A stretch of DNA of 64,000 nt from the NCBI RefSeq assembly GCF_002210435.1, contig NZ_MZMV01000041.1:1-64000 (forward strand), given 5' to 3'. Both the position numbers and the translations under genes were made by a program. The notes under the pieces are model-generated. The model was given only the letters and a program-made list of their open reading frames with translations, made no database searches and had not been told where the DNA came from. Source of the DNA: Micromonospora wenchangensis. GTDB taxonomy: Bacteria; Actinomycetota; Actinomycetes; Mycobacteriales; Micromonosporaceae. This document shows, one piece after another, positions 25,599 through 33,631 of the stretch (within the stretch, counting starts at the first letter, position 1; every line of letters starts with the position of its first letter).

Positions 25599-26231
25599 TC
25601 AGCCGACGGCGGTGGCCCGCACGACGACGTTGTCGGAGTAGTCGCGGGACCGTTCGTCGAACCGTCCTCCACAGGTGACCAGGCGCAGCGTCGGTCCCGG
25701 TCCGCCCGGCCCGTAGACCAGCGCGGTGGGGAAGTTCCGCTTCGGGTACGCCCCGACCCCGTCGACCGCGAACCGCACCACCCGCCCGTCGGCGCGGGTG
25801 ACCCGGACGGTGTCCCCGGGGCGCAGCCGCCCGAGGTCGAAGAAGACGGCCGGCCCGTCGCGGGTGTCGACGTGCCCGACGACGACGGCGTTGCCCGCCT
25901 CACCGGGGCTGGCCCCGGGCCGGTACCAGCCGGCGACGGTGGGCCGGTCCAGCGGCGGCACCTCGAGGGTGCCGTTCGGGTCGCCGGCCACCGGCACCAG
26001 GTCGGCGTGCACGCCGATGGCCGGGATGTCGATGCGGACCGGGGTGGAGCGGGGCAGCGCCGGGACCGGGGAGCGGCTGGTGTTGCCGCCGCTGACGTCG
26101 ATGCTCGGCTGGGGTGGTCCGACCGGTCCGAGGGTCAGTCCGGCGGCGATCAGGGCGATCCCGGCGGTGCCGCTGACCGTGACCGCGGTGACGGCGGCGC
26201 GGGTCCGGCCCGCCCACTCGCGTACGCCCAT
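25599..26231 (-). CDS. Class F sortase
   Basis: 210 residues with an N-terminal membrane helix (VSGTAGIALIAAGLTLG), then the sortase beta barrel: NAVVVGHVDTRDGPAVFF with the catalytic His and LRLVTCGGRFD with catalytic Cys, followed by Arg in the RFDERSRDY stretch. Class F sortases of actinobacteria attach surface proteins to peptidoglycan. The ATG at 26231 has GGGGAGG. The candidate substrate is encoded 106 bp upstream on the same strand. Confidence 0.8.
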   Translation of the reverse strand: MGVREWAGRTRAAVTAVTVSGTAGIALIAAGLTLGPVGPPQPSIDVSGGNTSRSPVPALPRSTPVRIDIPAIGVHADLVPVAGDPNGTLEVPPLDRPTVAGWYRPGASPGEAGNAVVVGHVDTRDGPAVFFDLGRLRPGDTVRVTRADGRVVRFAVDGVGAYPKRNFPTALVYGPGGPGPTLRLVTCGGRFDERSRDYSDNVVVRATAVG

Positions 26232-26337
26232 CGCCCGTCCTCCCCGACGTCCGATGTGGTCGGGGTGCCCGTACCGGTCCGGTGCGGGCACCCGTCCCCA
26301 GGGATGGTGTGGCGCGTCGTCGACCGACGCCGTCTCG

Positions 26338-26829
26338 TCAGGCGACGGTGCCCGCCGCGGCCCGGCGTCGGCGGCGCAGCAGCACGGTGGTGCCGAGCGC
26401 GGCGGCCCCGGCGAGGGCACCTCCGGCGGCCAGCAGGCCGGTGTTGCCGGTGCCGCCGCCGGCTCCGGCGGGTGCCGCGCCGATCGGCGTGACGGTGAAG
26501 GTGGCGCTGCCGGCGGAGCTGCCGTCGCCGCAGGTGGCGGCCACGGTGTAGCTGCCGAGGGTGAATCCGGCGGTGAAGAGTTCGGCGCTCAGTCCGCCGC
26601 CCGCGGCGGCGGTGGTGGAGCGGACGTTCTGGTCCCGGTCCGGTCCGGTGACGTGGAAGATCACGTCACCCGCCTTCGGGTTGCAGGTCGTCGCGGTGAG
26701 CACGACCGTCCCGCCGACCGGCGTGGTGGCCGGCGACACCGTGGTGTCCGCGAGTGCGGCGGTCGGGAGCAGGAGCGTGCCGAGTCCCACGCCGAGCGCC
26801 GTCGATACGAGAACCTTCTGTGCCTTCAT
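26338..26829 (-). CDS. Secreted surface protein with C-terminal helix and Arg cluster, possible sortase substrate
   Basis: 163 residues. A signal peptide (VLVSTALGVGLGTLLLPTAALA) precedes one Ig-like beta domain with two Cys. The C-terminal sorting-type region has a Gly-rich stretch, GNTGLLAAGGALAGAAALGTTVLL and RRRRR: hydrophobic helix plus positive tail, without a canonical LPxTG or LAxTG. GNTG may be the cleaved motif. ATG with GAGGGAAG site. The class F sortase gene follows in the same direction, which makes it the probable anchoring enzyme. Confidence 0.7.
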   Translation of the reverse strand: MKAQKVLVSTALGVGLGTLLLPTAALADTTVSPATTPVGGTVVLTATTCNPKAGDVIFHVTGPDRDQNVRSTTAAAGGGLSAELFTAGFTLGSYTVAATCGDGSSAGSATFTVTPIGAAPAGAGGGTGNTGLLAAGGALAGAAALGTTVLLRRRRRAAAGTVA

Positions 26830-27123
26830 ACGCGTCTTCCCTCACTTTTCGTCCGCTGTCTGCATGGGACGTCGTTCGGGTGGCCAACTCCGTAACTAGC
26901 ACCGGTGTGCCCAACACTAGGAGGGATGGGCCCTCCTACCGGGGTAAATGAGAAATCTTCGTTGCCGTCACGTGTTTTCCCGTCCGCCGGAGAGCGGCGG
27001 AATTGCCGGGACACCGCGGACAGCCGTGCCCAGCTCACAACCCAGCCTCCTAGGATGCCCTAGGGGTGGTGACCCGCACGCCAGGCGCACAGGCCGACGA
27101 ACCCGCCGACCTGTGCGCCGGGA
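26830..27123. other. Intergenic region with paired inverted repeats
   Basis: No gene seen. It lies upstream of the surface-protein gene and downstream of the methyltransferase gene. TAGGAGGG-ATGGG-CCCTCCTA (26918-26938) is an 8-bp perfect inverted repeat in a comparatively AT-rich patch, and CCTAGG-ATGC-CCTAGG (27049-27064) is a second symmetric element. The first may be an operator for the sortase/surface-protein genes; the second could relate to the end of the methyltransferase transcript. Confidence 0.4.
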
Positions 27124-27984
27124 TCAGCGGCGGCGGGCCTGGAGGGTGTAGGTCTGGGGGAGCCGCCACGGGCGTTCGGTCAGCCGCCACTCGCCGTACG
27201 CGTCGCGGGTCTGCCGCCCCGGCAGCGCGTCCCAGGGGGCGCTGTCGTGCTCGTGCAGCATGGTCAACTCCAACCCGGAGTCGAGCAGCGCGGTGACCAC
27301 CTCGCCGAGCCCGTGGTTCCACTCGTGGGTGGTGTTGTGGGTGAAGGTGGCCTCGGTGCGCACGTAGGTGCCGCCCTCGTCCCACACCAACGGTTCGGCA
27401 CGCTCGAAGTACGGGTGCTCGACCGCCAGCACCCCGTCCGGGCGGGTCTCGTCCAGGGCCCACAACATCGGGTGCCCCTCGCGCAGGAACAGCCGCCCGC
27501 CCGGACGCAGCAGGGCGGCGACCACGCCCGCCCAGCGGCGGATGTCCGGCAGCCAGCACAACGCGCCGACCCCGGTGTAGACCAGGTCGAAACCGCCGAC
27601 GCCGAGCACGTCGGGCGCGTCGTAGACGTCGGCCTGGACGAAGTCGACGGCCGCGCCGGTGCGCCCGGCCAGCGACCGCGCCTCGGCCAGCGACGCGCCG
27701 GAGAAGTCCAGGCCGGTCATCCGCGCGCCGAGCCGGTGCAGCGACACGGTGTCGGTGCCGATGTGGCACTGCAGGTGCACGCCGCGCAGCCCGGCCACGT
27801 CACCGAGACGGGGCAGGTCGAACCGGACCACCTCGCTGAGGTGGGCCGGGTCGGCGGCGAACCGGTCCACGGCGTAGTCCGGGGAGGCGGCGTGGGCGGC
27901 GGCCCGGTCGTCCCAACTGGCCCGGTTGAGGGTGCGGTAGTCGGTGCCGGGCGGCTGCCGGCCCGGCTCGTCGTCGTCGGTCAC
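27124..27984 (-). CDS. Class I SAM-dependent methyltransferase
   Basis: 286 residues with the Rossmann methyltransferase core: motif I region GVHLQCHIGTDTVSLHRLG, the acidic loop in MTGLDFSGASLAEAR, then VDFVQADVYDAP and FDLVYTGVGALCWLPD. Substrate unknown. ATG start at 27984. It stands between the intergenic repeats and an oxidoreductase gene on the same strand, 73 bp apart. Confidence 0.75.
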   Translation of the reverse strand: MTDDDEPGRQPPGTDYRTLNRASWDDRAAAHAASPDYAVDRFAADPAHLSEVVRFDLPRLGDVAGLRGVHLQCHIGTDTVSLHRLGARMTGLDFSGASLAEARSLAGRTGAAVDFVQADVYDAPDVLGVGGFDLVYTGVGALCWLPDIRRWAGVVAALLRPGGRLFLREGHPMLWALDETRPDGVLAVEHPYFERAEPLVWDEGGTYVRTEATFTHNTTHEWNHGLGEVVTALLDSGLELTMLHEHDSAPWDALPGRQTRDAYGEWRLTERPWRLPQTYTLQARRR

Positions 27985-28057
27985 CGGCTGACGGTGGCAG
28001 ACGCGGCAGGTCGGCTCAACGGCAATTCCTGGTCCCCGCCGTACCGGCAGGCACAGG

Positions 28058-29128
28058 TCAGGCGGGGACGGGCAGCACGGTCCGCTCGGCGGCGCTGCGG
28101 TGTGCCAGCTCGATCAGCTCCACCGTGCGTACCGCGTCGCGGGGGTCCACCGGCAGCGGTCCGTCGCCGCGTAACGCCGCCTCGACCTGGGCGTAGAAGT
28201 CCTGGTAGCGGCCCGGTTCGGTGGGCACCGGGCGGAGGTCGTCGCCCGCGCCGAGCAGGCCGTACCGGTCGGGGGTGACCTCGCCCCAGCCCGGGGTGTC
28301 GGGCCGGCCGCCGCGCCGCAGCGCGTCCTCCTGTCCGTCGAGGCCGTGGCAGGTGTATCCGGCGCGGTCGCCGAGCACCCGCAGTCGGGGGCCGAGCTGG
28401 GCGGTGACCGCGCTCATCCACAGGTGGGAGCGGACCCCGCCGACGTGGGTGAGCGCCACGAACGCGTCGTCGTCGACCTGCGCGCCGGGGCGACGCCGGT
28501 CCACCTCGGCGTAGACGGTGTCGACCGGCCCGAAGAGTTGCACGGCCTGGTCGACGAGGTGCGCGCCGAGGTCGTAGAGGACACCACCGGCGTCGGCGGG
28601 GCTGCCGCCCTCCCGCCAGCCGGCCCTGATCTGCGGCCGCCAGCGTTCGAACCGGGACTCGAACCGGGTCACCCGACCGAGCGCGCCGCCCTCGACCAGC
28701 CGCCGTACGGTGCGGAAGTCGCCGTCCCACCGGCGGTTCTGGAACACGGTCAGCGCAACGCCCCGGCGGTCCGCCTCGTCGACCAGCGCGCGGGCGTCGG
28801 CGGCGGTGGCGGCGAGCGGCTTGTCCACCACCACGGGCAGCCCGGCGGCGAGCGCCGCCCGGGCGTGGGTGACGTGGGAGCTGTTCGGGGTGGCCACCAC
28901 CACCAGGTCGAGGGCGTCCGGGGCGGCCCACAACGCCCCGGCGTCGTCGACGACCCGGGCGTCGGGGTGCTCGTCGGCCACCTGCTGCCGGCGCTGCGGG
29001 TCGGCGGTGACGACGGCGGCCAGCCGTAGCCCGCCGGTGGCGGCGATCAGCGGGGCGTGGAACACCCGGCCGGCGACGCCGTAGCCGAGCAGCCCGACCC
29101 GCAGGGGGTGCCGCGTGCGGTCCGTCAT
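28058..29128 (-). CDS. Gfo/Idh/MocA-family oxidoreductase
   Basis: 356 residues. The N-terminal NAD(P) site reads VGLLGYGVAGRVFHAPLI, followed by the family-typical DKPLAATAADARALVDEA with the conserved Lys. The C-terminal domain begins with FRTVRRLVEGGALGRVTRFESRFERWRPQ. These enzymes act on sugars or inositols, in either direction. Substrate cannot be named. The start is an ATG; 73 bp to the methyltransferase downstream suggests co-transcription. Confidence 0.85.
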   Translation of the reverse strand: MTDRTRHPLRVGLLGYGVAGRVFHAPLIAATGGLRLAAVVTADPQRRQQVADEHPDARVVDDAGALWAAPDALDLVVVATPNSSHVTHARAALAAGLPVVVDKPLAATAADARALVDEADRRGVALTVFQNRRWDGDFRTVRRLVEGGALGRVTRFESRFERWRPQIRAGWREGGSPADAGGVLYDLGAHLVDQAVQLFGPVDTVYAEVDRRRPGAQVDDDAFVALTHVGGVRSHLWMSAVTAQLGPRLRVLGDRAGYTCHGLDGQEDALRRGGRPDTPGWGEVTPDRYGLLGAGDDLRPVPTEPGRYQDFYAQVEAALRGDGPLPVDPRDAVRTVELIELAHRSAAERTVLPVPA

Positions 29129-29201
29129 GCTGGTTCCCCGATCGTCGCCGCCGGTCGTCCGGTCCCACCGAACCTACGCGCCGGTCGGTGCGGGGCCGGT
29201 G

Positions 29202-30299
29202 TCAGGCCGGCGTCGGGTCGGTCACCCAGCCGGCGACCAGCACCAGGCCGGTGGGGCGGTGTACGGCGAGGAAGCCGAACGGCCGGTCGACGTCGAGGCG
29301 TACCCGTCGCCGCCGGACGGTGGCGCGGGGTGCCGCGCCGCCGGCCCGCATGGCCAGGGCGGTGACGGCGGCGGCCCGCAGGCCGGTGGCGGTGAACTCG
29401 GCGCGGGCGCTCTGTCGGGCGTCGGAGACCGACAGCCGGGGGCTGATGTCGGGGAAGTGGTCGCCGTCGCGGGCGGCGGTGGCGAGGCCGAACAGGTCGG
29501 CGTGGTCGAGCAGGTCGTGTTCGCCGGTCACGGTGAACCCGACGGTGCGCACCAGCAGTTCCGGCCGGTCGTCGTGTCCGTCGACGGTGTCCTCGGTGAC
29601 GCCCGGTCCGGCCGGTGCAGGCAGGGTCGCGGGGTGGTCGAGCGCCCCGATGGCGGCCGGGAGCACCCGGGCGGCGGGTTGCCCGTCCGGGCCGAGGGCG
29701 AGCAGCACGTCGACGTCGGCGTTCCCGGCGACGGTGAGCAGGCTGACCGGGCCGGCGGGGGTGTCGGCGACCCGCAGCGCCGTCGGGTCGCCGCCGCCCC
29801 GGTGCAGGCCGGCCAGGGTGCGGCCCTGCCACGGGCCGGTCGCCGGCCGGTAGGGGGCGGGGTGGAACGGGGTGGCCCAGTCGACGAGCACGCTCAGCGC
29901 GGTGGCCAGCACCAGCGCGGTGCCGGGCCCCACCGGGACGGGCATCCGGGTGATCAGGCCGTCGGTGTGGTCGTGCGCCCACCGGTCGAGGCGCGGCTGG
30001 TCGACGGTCGGGTCGCCGGTCAGCTCGCCGCGGGTCGGTGCGTCCACCTCGGTCAGCCAGCGGCGGCCCAGGGGCAGCCCGGCGCGGGACCAGAATCCCG
30101 CCGCGAGGCGGGTGGTGGGGGAGTCGACCGGGGTGGCCGCGGTGGGGGCGACGGCGTGCAGTTCGGTGCGGGCCGGGCCGGTGGCGTACCGGGCGAGCAG
30201 GGCGAGCATCGGGTACACCCCGGCGCCGGACAGGACGGTCTGCCGGTCGTCCAGGTGGGCCGCCCAGCGGGCGGTGAGGGTGTTGGCGGGCGGGCTCAT
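29202..30299 (-). CDS. Serpin family protease inhibitor
   Basis: 365 residues, close to the usual serpin size. The C-terminal signature VDRPFGFLAVHRPTGLVLVAGWVTDP matches the serpin F-x-A-x-x-PF-F-x-I ending, and the reactive-centre hinge is visible as ARAEFTATGLRAAAVTA (small residues in the P15-P8 positions), as in inhibitory serpins. It lacks an obvious signal peptide, so it probably acts inside the cell. The P1 residue cannot be fixed without a model. The ATG at 30299 opens on MSPPANTLTARW; an upstream extension was rejected. It is divergent from a lycopene cyclase gene. Confidence 0.8.
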   Translation of the reverse strand: MSPPANTLTARWAAHLDDRQTVLSGAGVYPMLALLARYATGPARTELHAVAPTAATPVDSPTTRLAAGFWSRAGLPLGRRWLTEVDAPTRGELTGDPTVDQPRLDRWAHDHTDGLITRMPVPVGPGTALVLATALSVLVDWATPFHPAPYRPATGPWQGRTLAGLHRGGGDPTALRVADTPAGPVSLLTVAGNADVDVLLALGPDGQPAARVLPAAIGALDHPATLPAPAGPGVTEDTVDGHDDRPELLVRTVGFTVTGEHDLLDHADLFGLATAARDGDHFPDISPRLSVSDARQSARAEFTATGLRAAAVTALAMRAGGAAPRATVRRRRVRLDVDRPFGFLAVHRPTGLVLVAGWVTDPTPA

Positions 30300-30399
30300 G
30301 GGGCGGCAGGCTACCGGGCCGACCCCGCCGGGTGTCCGCCCGGCACGGTGCGGGTGGGGCCGGTGCGGCCGGCCGGCGGTGGTGTGACAGCGTGGCCGG

Positions 30400-31578
30400 G
30401 TGGGTGTGCGCGAGGTCGACCTGGCCGTCGTCGGTGGTGGCGGGGCCGGTTCGCTGGTGCTCGCCGCGCTGGCCCGGCACGAACTGCCGGGGTTGCGGGT
30501 CGCCGTGGTGGACCCGGTGCGCAAGCGCGGCCAGGACCGCACCTGGGCGTTCTGGGGTGCCCCCGGCGGTGATCTGGAGCCGATGCTCAGCGCCAGCTGG
30601 TCGCGGGTGGAGGTGACCACCCCGGCGGCCAGCCGGGTGCTGGAGCTGGCCCCGCTGCGGTACGCGATGCTGCGCTCCGCCCCGGTCTACGCGCGGGCCG
30701 CCGAGGCGGAGCGGCGGCTCGGTGCGACCCGGTACGACGTGGCGGTGGGCGCGCTCGACGACGACGGCACGGCGGTGACGGTGCGTGACACCGACGGTCG
30801 GGCGGTGCTGCGCGCCGGTTGGGTGCTCGACTCGCGTCCGCGCCCGCCCCGCCGGCCCGGCCGGACGGCCTGGTTGCAGCACTTCCGGGGCTGGTGGTTG
30901 GAGTCGTCGACGCCGGTGTTCGATCCGGGGCGGGCGGTGCTGATGGATTTCCGCACCCCGCAGCCGGCCCGGGGGGTGTCGTTCGGTTACGTGCTGCCGG
31001 TCAGCGACCGGTACGCGCTGGTCGAGTACACCGAGTTCTCCCCGGCGGTGCTGACCGACGCGGGCTACGACGCGGGCCTGCGCGGCTACGCGGGGCTGCT
31101 CGGGCTGGACCTGGCCGGGTTGACGGTGCGGGAGGTGGAGGACGGGGTGATCCCGATGACCGACGCCCCGTTCGACGGTCGACCGTCGCCCCGGGTGGTG
31201 CGCCTGGGCACCGCCGGTGGGGCGACCCGTCCGTCGACCGGGTTCACCTTCTCGGCGATGCACCGGCAGGCCGGGCAGGTCGCCGCAGCGCTCGCCGCCG
31301 GCCGGCCGCCGGTGCCCCGGGCGGCGTACCCGGGGCGGCACCGGTGGATGGACGCGGTGGCGTTGCGGGCCTGGGATTCCGGGGCGGTGGCCGGGCCGGA
31401 GTTCTTCGACAGGTTGTTCGACCGGAACCCGGCGTCGCGGGTGCTGCGGTTCCTCGACGGGGCGACCGGCCCGGCGGAGGACGTGGCCCTGATGCGGTCG
31501 AGTCCGCTGCTGCCGATGACCTCGGCGGTGGTGGGTGACGCGGTGGGCCGGCTGCGCGCCCGGTTGACCCGGCGCTGA
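30400..31578 (+). CDS. crtY: Lycopene cyclase-family flavoprotein (CrtY/CrtL type)
   Basis: 392 residues. The N-terminal dinucleotide fold is VDLAVVGGGGAGSLVLAALA. RTWAFWG is the CrtY-type RTWxF stretch, and the C-terminal half contains FSAMHRQAGQVA. This family cyclises lycopene ends with a flavin in a non-redox role. No phytoene synthase or desaturase lies in the window, so the gene is a singleton here. A GTG start at 30400 is the only in-frame start near the fold. Confidence 0.7.
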   Translation: MGVREVDLAVVGGGGAGSLVLAALARHELPGLRVAVVDPVRKRGQDRTWAFWGAPGGDLEPMLSASWSRVEVTTPAASRVLELAPLRYAMLRSAPVYARAAEAERRLGATRYDVAVGALDDDGTAVTVRDTDGRAVLRAGWVLDSRPRPPRRPGRTAWLQHFRGWWLESSTPVFDPGRAVLMDFRTPQPARGVSFGYVLPVSDRYALVEYTEFSPAVLTDAGYDAGLRGYAGLLGLDLAGLTVREVEDGVIPMTDAPFDGRPSPRVVRLGTAGGATRPSTGFTFSAMHRQAGQVAAALAAGRPPVPRAAYPGRHRWMDAVALRAWDSGAVAGPEFFDRLFDRNPASRVLRFLDGATGPAEDVALMRSSPLLPMTSAVVGDAVGRLRARLTRR

Positions 31579-31591
31579 GCGCCGGCGTCGG

Positions 31592-32698
31592 TCAGCGGGC
31601 GGCGCGGACCGTGTCGCGGATCAGGGTCCGCAGGCCCTCCATCGGGTCGCCGTCGTTCGCGCCGAGCCGGTTGCGGGTCGCTGCGACCGACAGGCCCAGC
31701 TCCGGGTACGCGTAGGCGAGGCTGCCGCCGCTGCCGGAGGTGCCGAACGAGCCGTCGTCGTCGACGGCGTAGCCGAGGCCGAACGCCGTCTCCTGCCCGA
31801 ACACCCATTCGACGCCCCGGACGGCGACGGCGCCGACCTGGCGCAGCCGGTCGGCGGAGATCAGGCGTACCCCGTCGACGTCGCCGATGAGCGCGGCGTA
31901 GAGCCGGGCGGCGGCGCGGGCGGTGAGGGTGCCCACGGCGGGCACGTCGGCGCGCAGCACGTCGGGTCGGCTGCCGATGGTGGCGTCGGGGCGGACGGCC
32001 GGTGGGGCGACGGCGTCGAAGTGCGGCAGGTGGGCGGAGGCGAACGTCATCAGGTCGGCCAGGCCGTTGTCCTCCAGGGTGGCCAGCCGGGGCAGGTCGG
32101 CGTCGGGCACCCCGAGGAACAGTTCCCCGGTGACGCCCAACGGGGCGGCGATGTCCTCGGCGAGGACGGTGGAGACCGTCCGGCCGGTGGCCCGGCGGAC
32201 CACCTCGCCGACCAGCCAGCCGTACGTCCACGCGTGGTAGGCGATGCGTTCGCCGGGTGCCCAGCGGGGCACCGCGTCGGCGACCAGGGCGCACATCCGG
32301 TCCCAGTCGGTGAAGTCGGCCGGGGTGACGTCGGCGGGGAGGTCCGGTACCCCGGCGGTGTGGGTGAGCGCGTGCCGCAGGGTGACGGTGTGTTTGCCGT
32401 GCCTGGCGAACTCCGGCCAGACGTCGGCGACGCGCAGGTCGTAGTCGAGTCGGCCCGCTTCGGCCAGGACGTGCACGACGCTGCTGGTCAGGCCCTTGCC
32501 GGTGGAGACGCTGAAGATCGGGGTGTCGGCGGTCAGCGGCCGGCCGGTGGCGGTGTCGGCGGTCCCGGCGGTCTCGTCGACGATCAGCCGGCCGTGCCGG
32601 TAGGCCGCCACCTGCACGCCCGCCTCCCGGCCGGAGTCGACGAGCGCGTGGATCGTCCGGTGTACCTCGGCCCGTAGGGCGTCCCCGTCGTCGGTCAC
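31592..32698 (-). CDS. Serine hydrolase of beta-lactamase/esterase family
   Basis: 368 residues with the penicillin-binding-like active site S-V-S-T-G-K (SxxK read as S-T-G-K in SVSTGKGLTSSVV), then YHAWTYGWLVGEVV. No signal peptide, so probably a cytosolic class VIII-like esterase rather than a secreted beta-lactamase. GTG start at 32698. It is 13 bp from the convergent lycopene cyclase gene end. Confidence 0.75.
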   Translation of the reverse strand: MTDDGDALRAEVHRTIHALVDSGREAGVQVAAYRHGRLIVDETAGTADTATGRPLTADTPIFSVSTGKGLTSSVVHVLAEAGRLDYDLRVADVWPEFARHGKHTVTLRHALTHTAGVPDLPADVTPADFTDWDRMCALVADAVPRWAPGERIAYHAWTYGWLVGEVVRRATGRTVSTVLAEDIAAPLGVTGELFLGVPDADLPRLATLEDNGLADLMTFASAHLPHFDAVAPPAVRPDATIGSRPDVLRADVPAVGTLTARAAARLYAALIGDVDGVRLISADRLRQVGAVAVRGVEWVFGQETAFGLGYAVDDDGSFGTSGSGGSLAYAYPELGLSVAATRNRLGANDGDPMEGLRTLIRDTVRAAR

Positions 32699-32811
32699 GG
32701 TCGCCGACTCTGCCAGAGCCGGTCCGGGGTCGCCGCCCGTTTTCCGGCCGGTGCCGGGGCCGTCCGTGTCCCTGCGGCGGGGTCCGGTGGGGTGCCGGTA
32801 GGTTCGGCGGC

Positions 32812-33276
32812 ATGGTGGACGGGGTCGTGGAGATCTGGACCGACGGGGCGTGCAGTGGCAACCCGGGGCCGGGGGGTTGGGGTGTGCTGCTGCGGTACGG
32901 CGGGCACGAGCGGGAGTTGTGCGGTGGCGAGGCCACCCCGACCACCAACAACCGGATGGAGCTGACCGCGGCGATCGAGGCGTTGGAGGCGCTGACCCGG
33001 CCGGCCACGGTTCGGCTGCACACCGACAGCACGTACGTGCGCAACGGCATCACCGGCTGGCTGGCGTCGTGGAAGCGCAACGGGTGGCGTACCGCGGCGA
33101 AGCAGCCGGTGAAGAACGCCGACCTGTGGCAGCGGCTGGAGGCGGCCTGCGCCCGGCACGAGGTGAGCTGGCACTGGGTGAAGGGGCACAGCGGTCACCC
33201 GGAGAACGAGCGCGCCGACGCGCTGGCCAACCGGGGGATGACGCAGGCGCGGGCGGCGGTGGGCGTCTCCCGCTGA
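32812..33276 (+). CDS. rnhA: Ribonuclease HI
   Basis: 154 residues covering the full RNase H fold with the four acidic catalytic residues: D in EIWTDGACSGNPGPGGWG, E in TTNNRMELTAAIEAL, D in LHTDSTYVRNGI and D in ENERADALA. WHWVKGHSGHPEN is the conserved His loop. It removes RNA from RNA-DNA hybrids. ATG start; the gene is slightly Trp/Arg-rich at its end, within the normal range. Confidence 0.95.
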   Translation: MVDGVVEIWTDGACSGNPGPGGWGVLLRYGGHERELCGGEATPTTNNRMELTAAIEALEALTRPATVRLHTDSTYVRNGITGWLASWKRNGWRTAAKQPVKNADLWQRLEAACARHEVSWHWVKGHSGHPENERADALANRGMTQARAAVGVSR

Positions 33277-33328
33277 GCCCCGGGCCCCCGCGCGCCGCCG
33301 CGACCGCGCCGGGGCCGGTGGCGGCGTG

Positions 33329-33580
33329 CTACTCGGTGGGCGGGTGGGCGGCCTCCTCCTCGGCGGGGTCGCCCGCGCCGGAGACGGCGGCCACGTCGTA
33401 GCCGGCGCGGCTGGTCTCCCGGGCCGACCGGTGCTCCTCGGCGGGCAGGTCGGCGAAGTCGTCGCCGGTGTCCCCGCCGTCGCCCAGCGACTCGCCCGGC
33501 GGGCGCAGCGACGCCTCGTACGCCGGCACGCCGTCCGGCTCGTCGGTGTCGGCCCGGTCGGTGCGTGGTTGTTCCGTCAT
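33329..33580 (-). CDS. Short acidic, probably disordered protein
   Basis: 83 residues, rich in Glu, Asp, Pro and Gly, with no hydrophobic core and one repeated flavour (DGGDTGDD, EEEAAHPPTE). I do not recognise a family. A weak AGGTAGG ribosome site precedes the ATG. It follows the pentapeptide gene by 51 bp on the same strand, so it may be its downstream operon member. Confidence 0.45.
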   Translation of the reverse strand: MTEQPRTDRADTDEPDGVPAYEASLRPPGESLGDGGDTGDDFADLPAEEHRSARETSRAGYDVAAVSGAGDPAEEEAAHPPTE

Positions 33581-33631
33581 GCCGACCTACCTGCCCGCCC
33601 TACCGCCCGGCAAACCCACCCGCGGGGGCCG

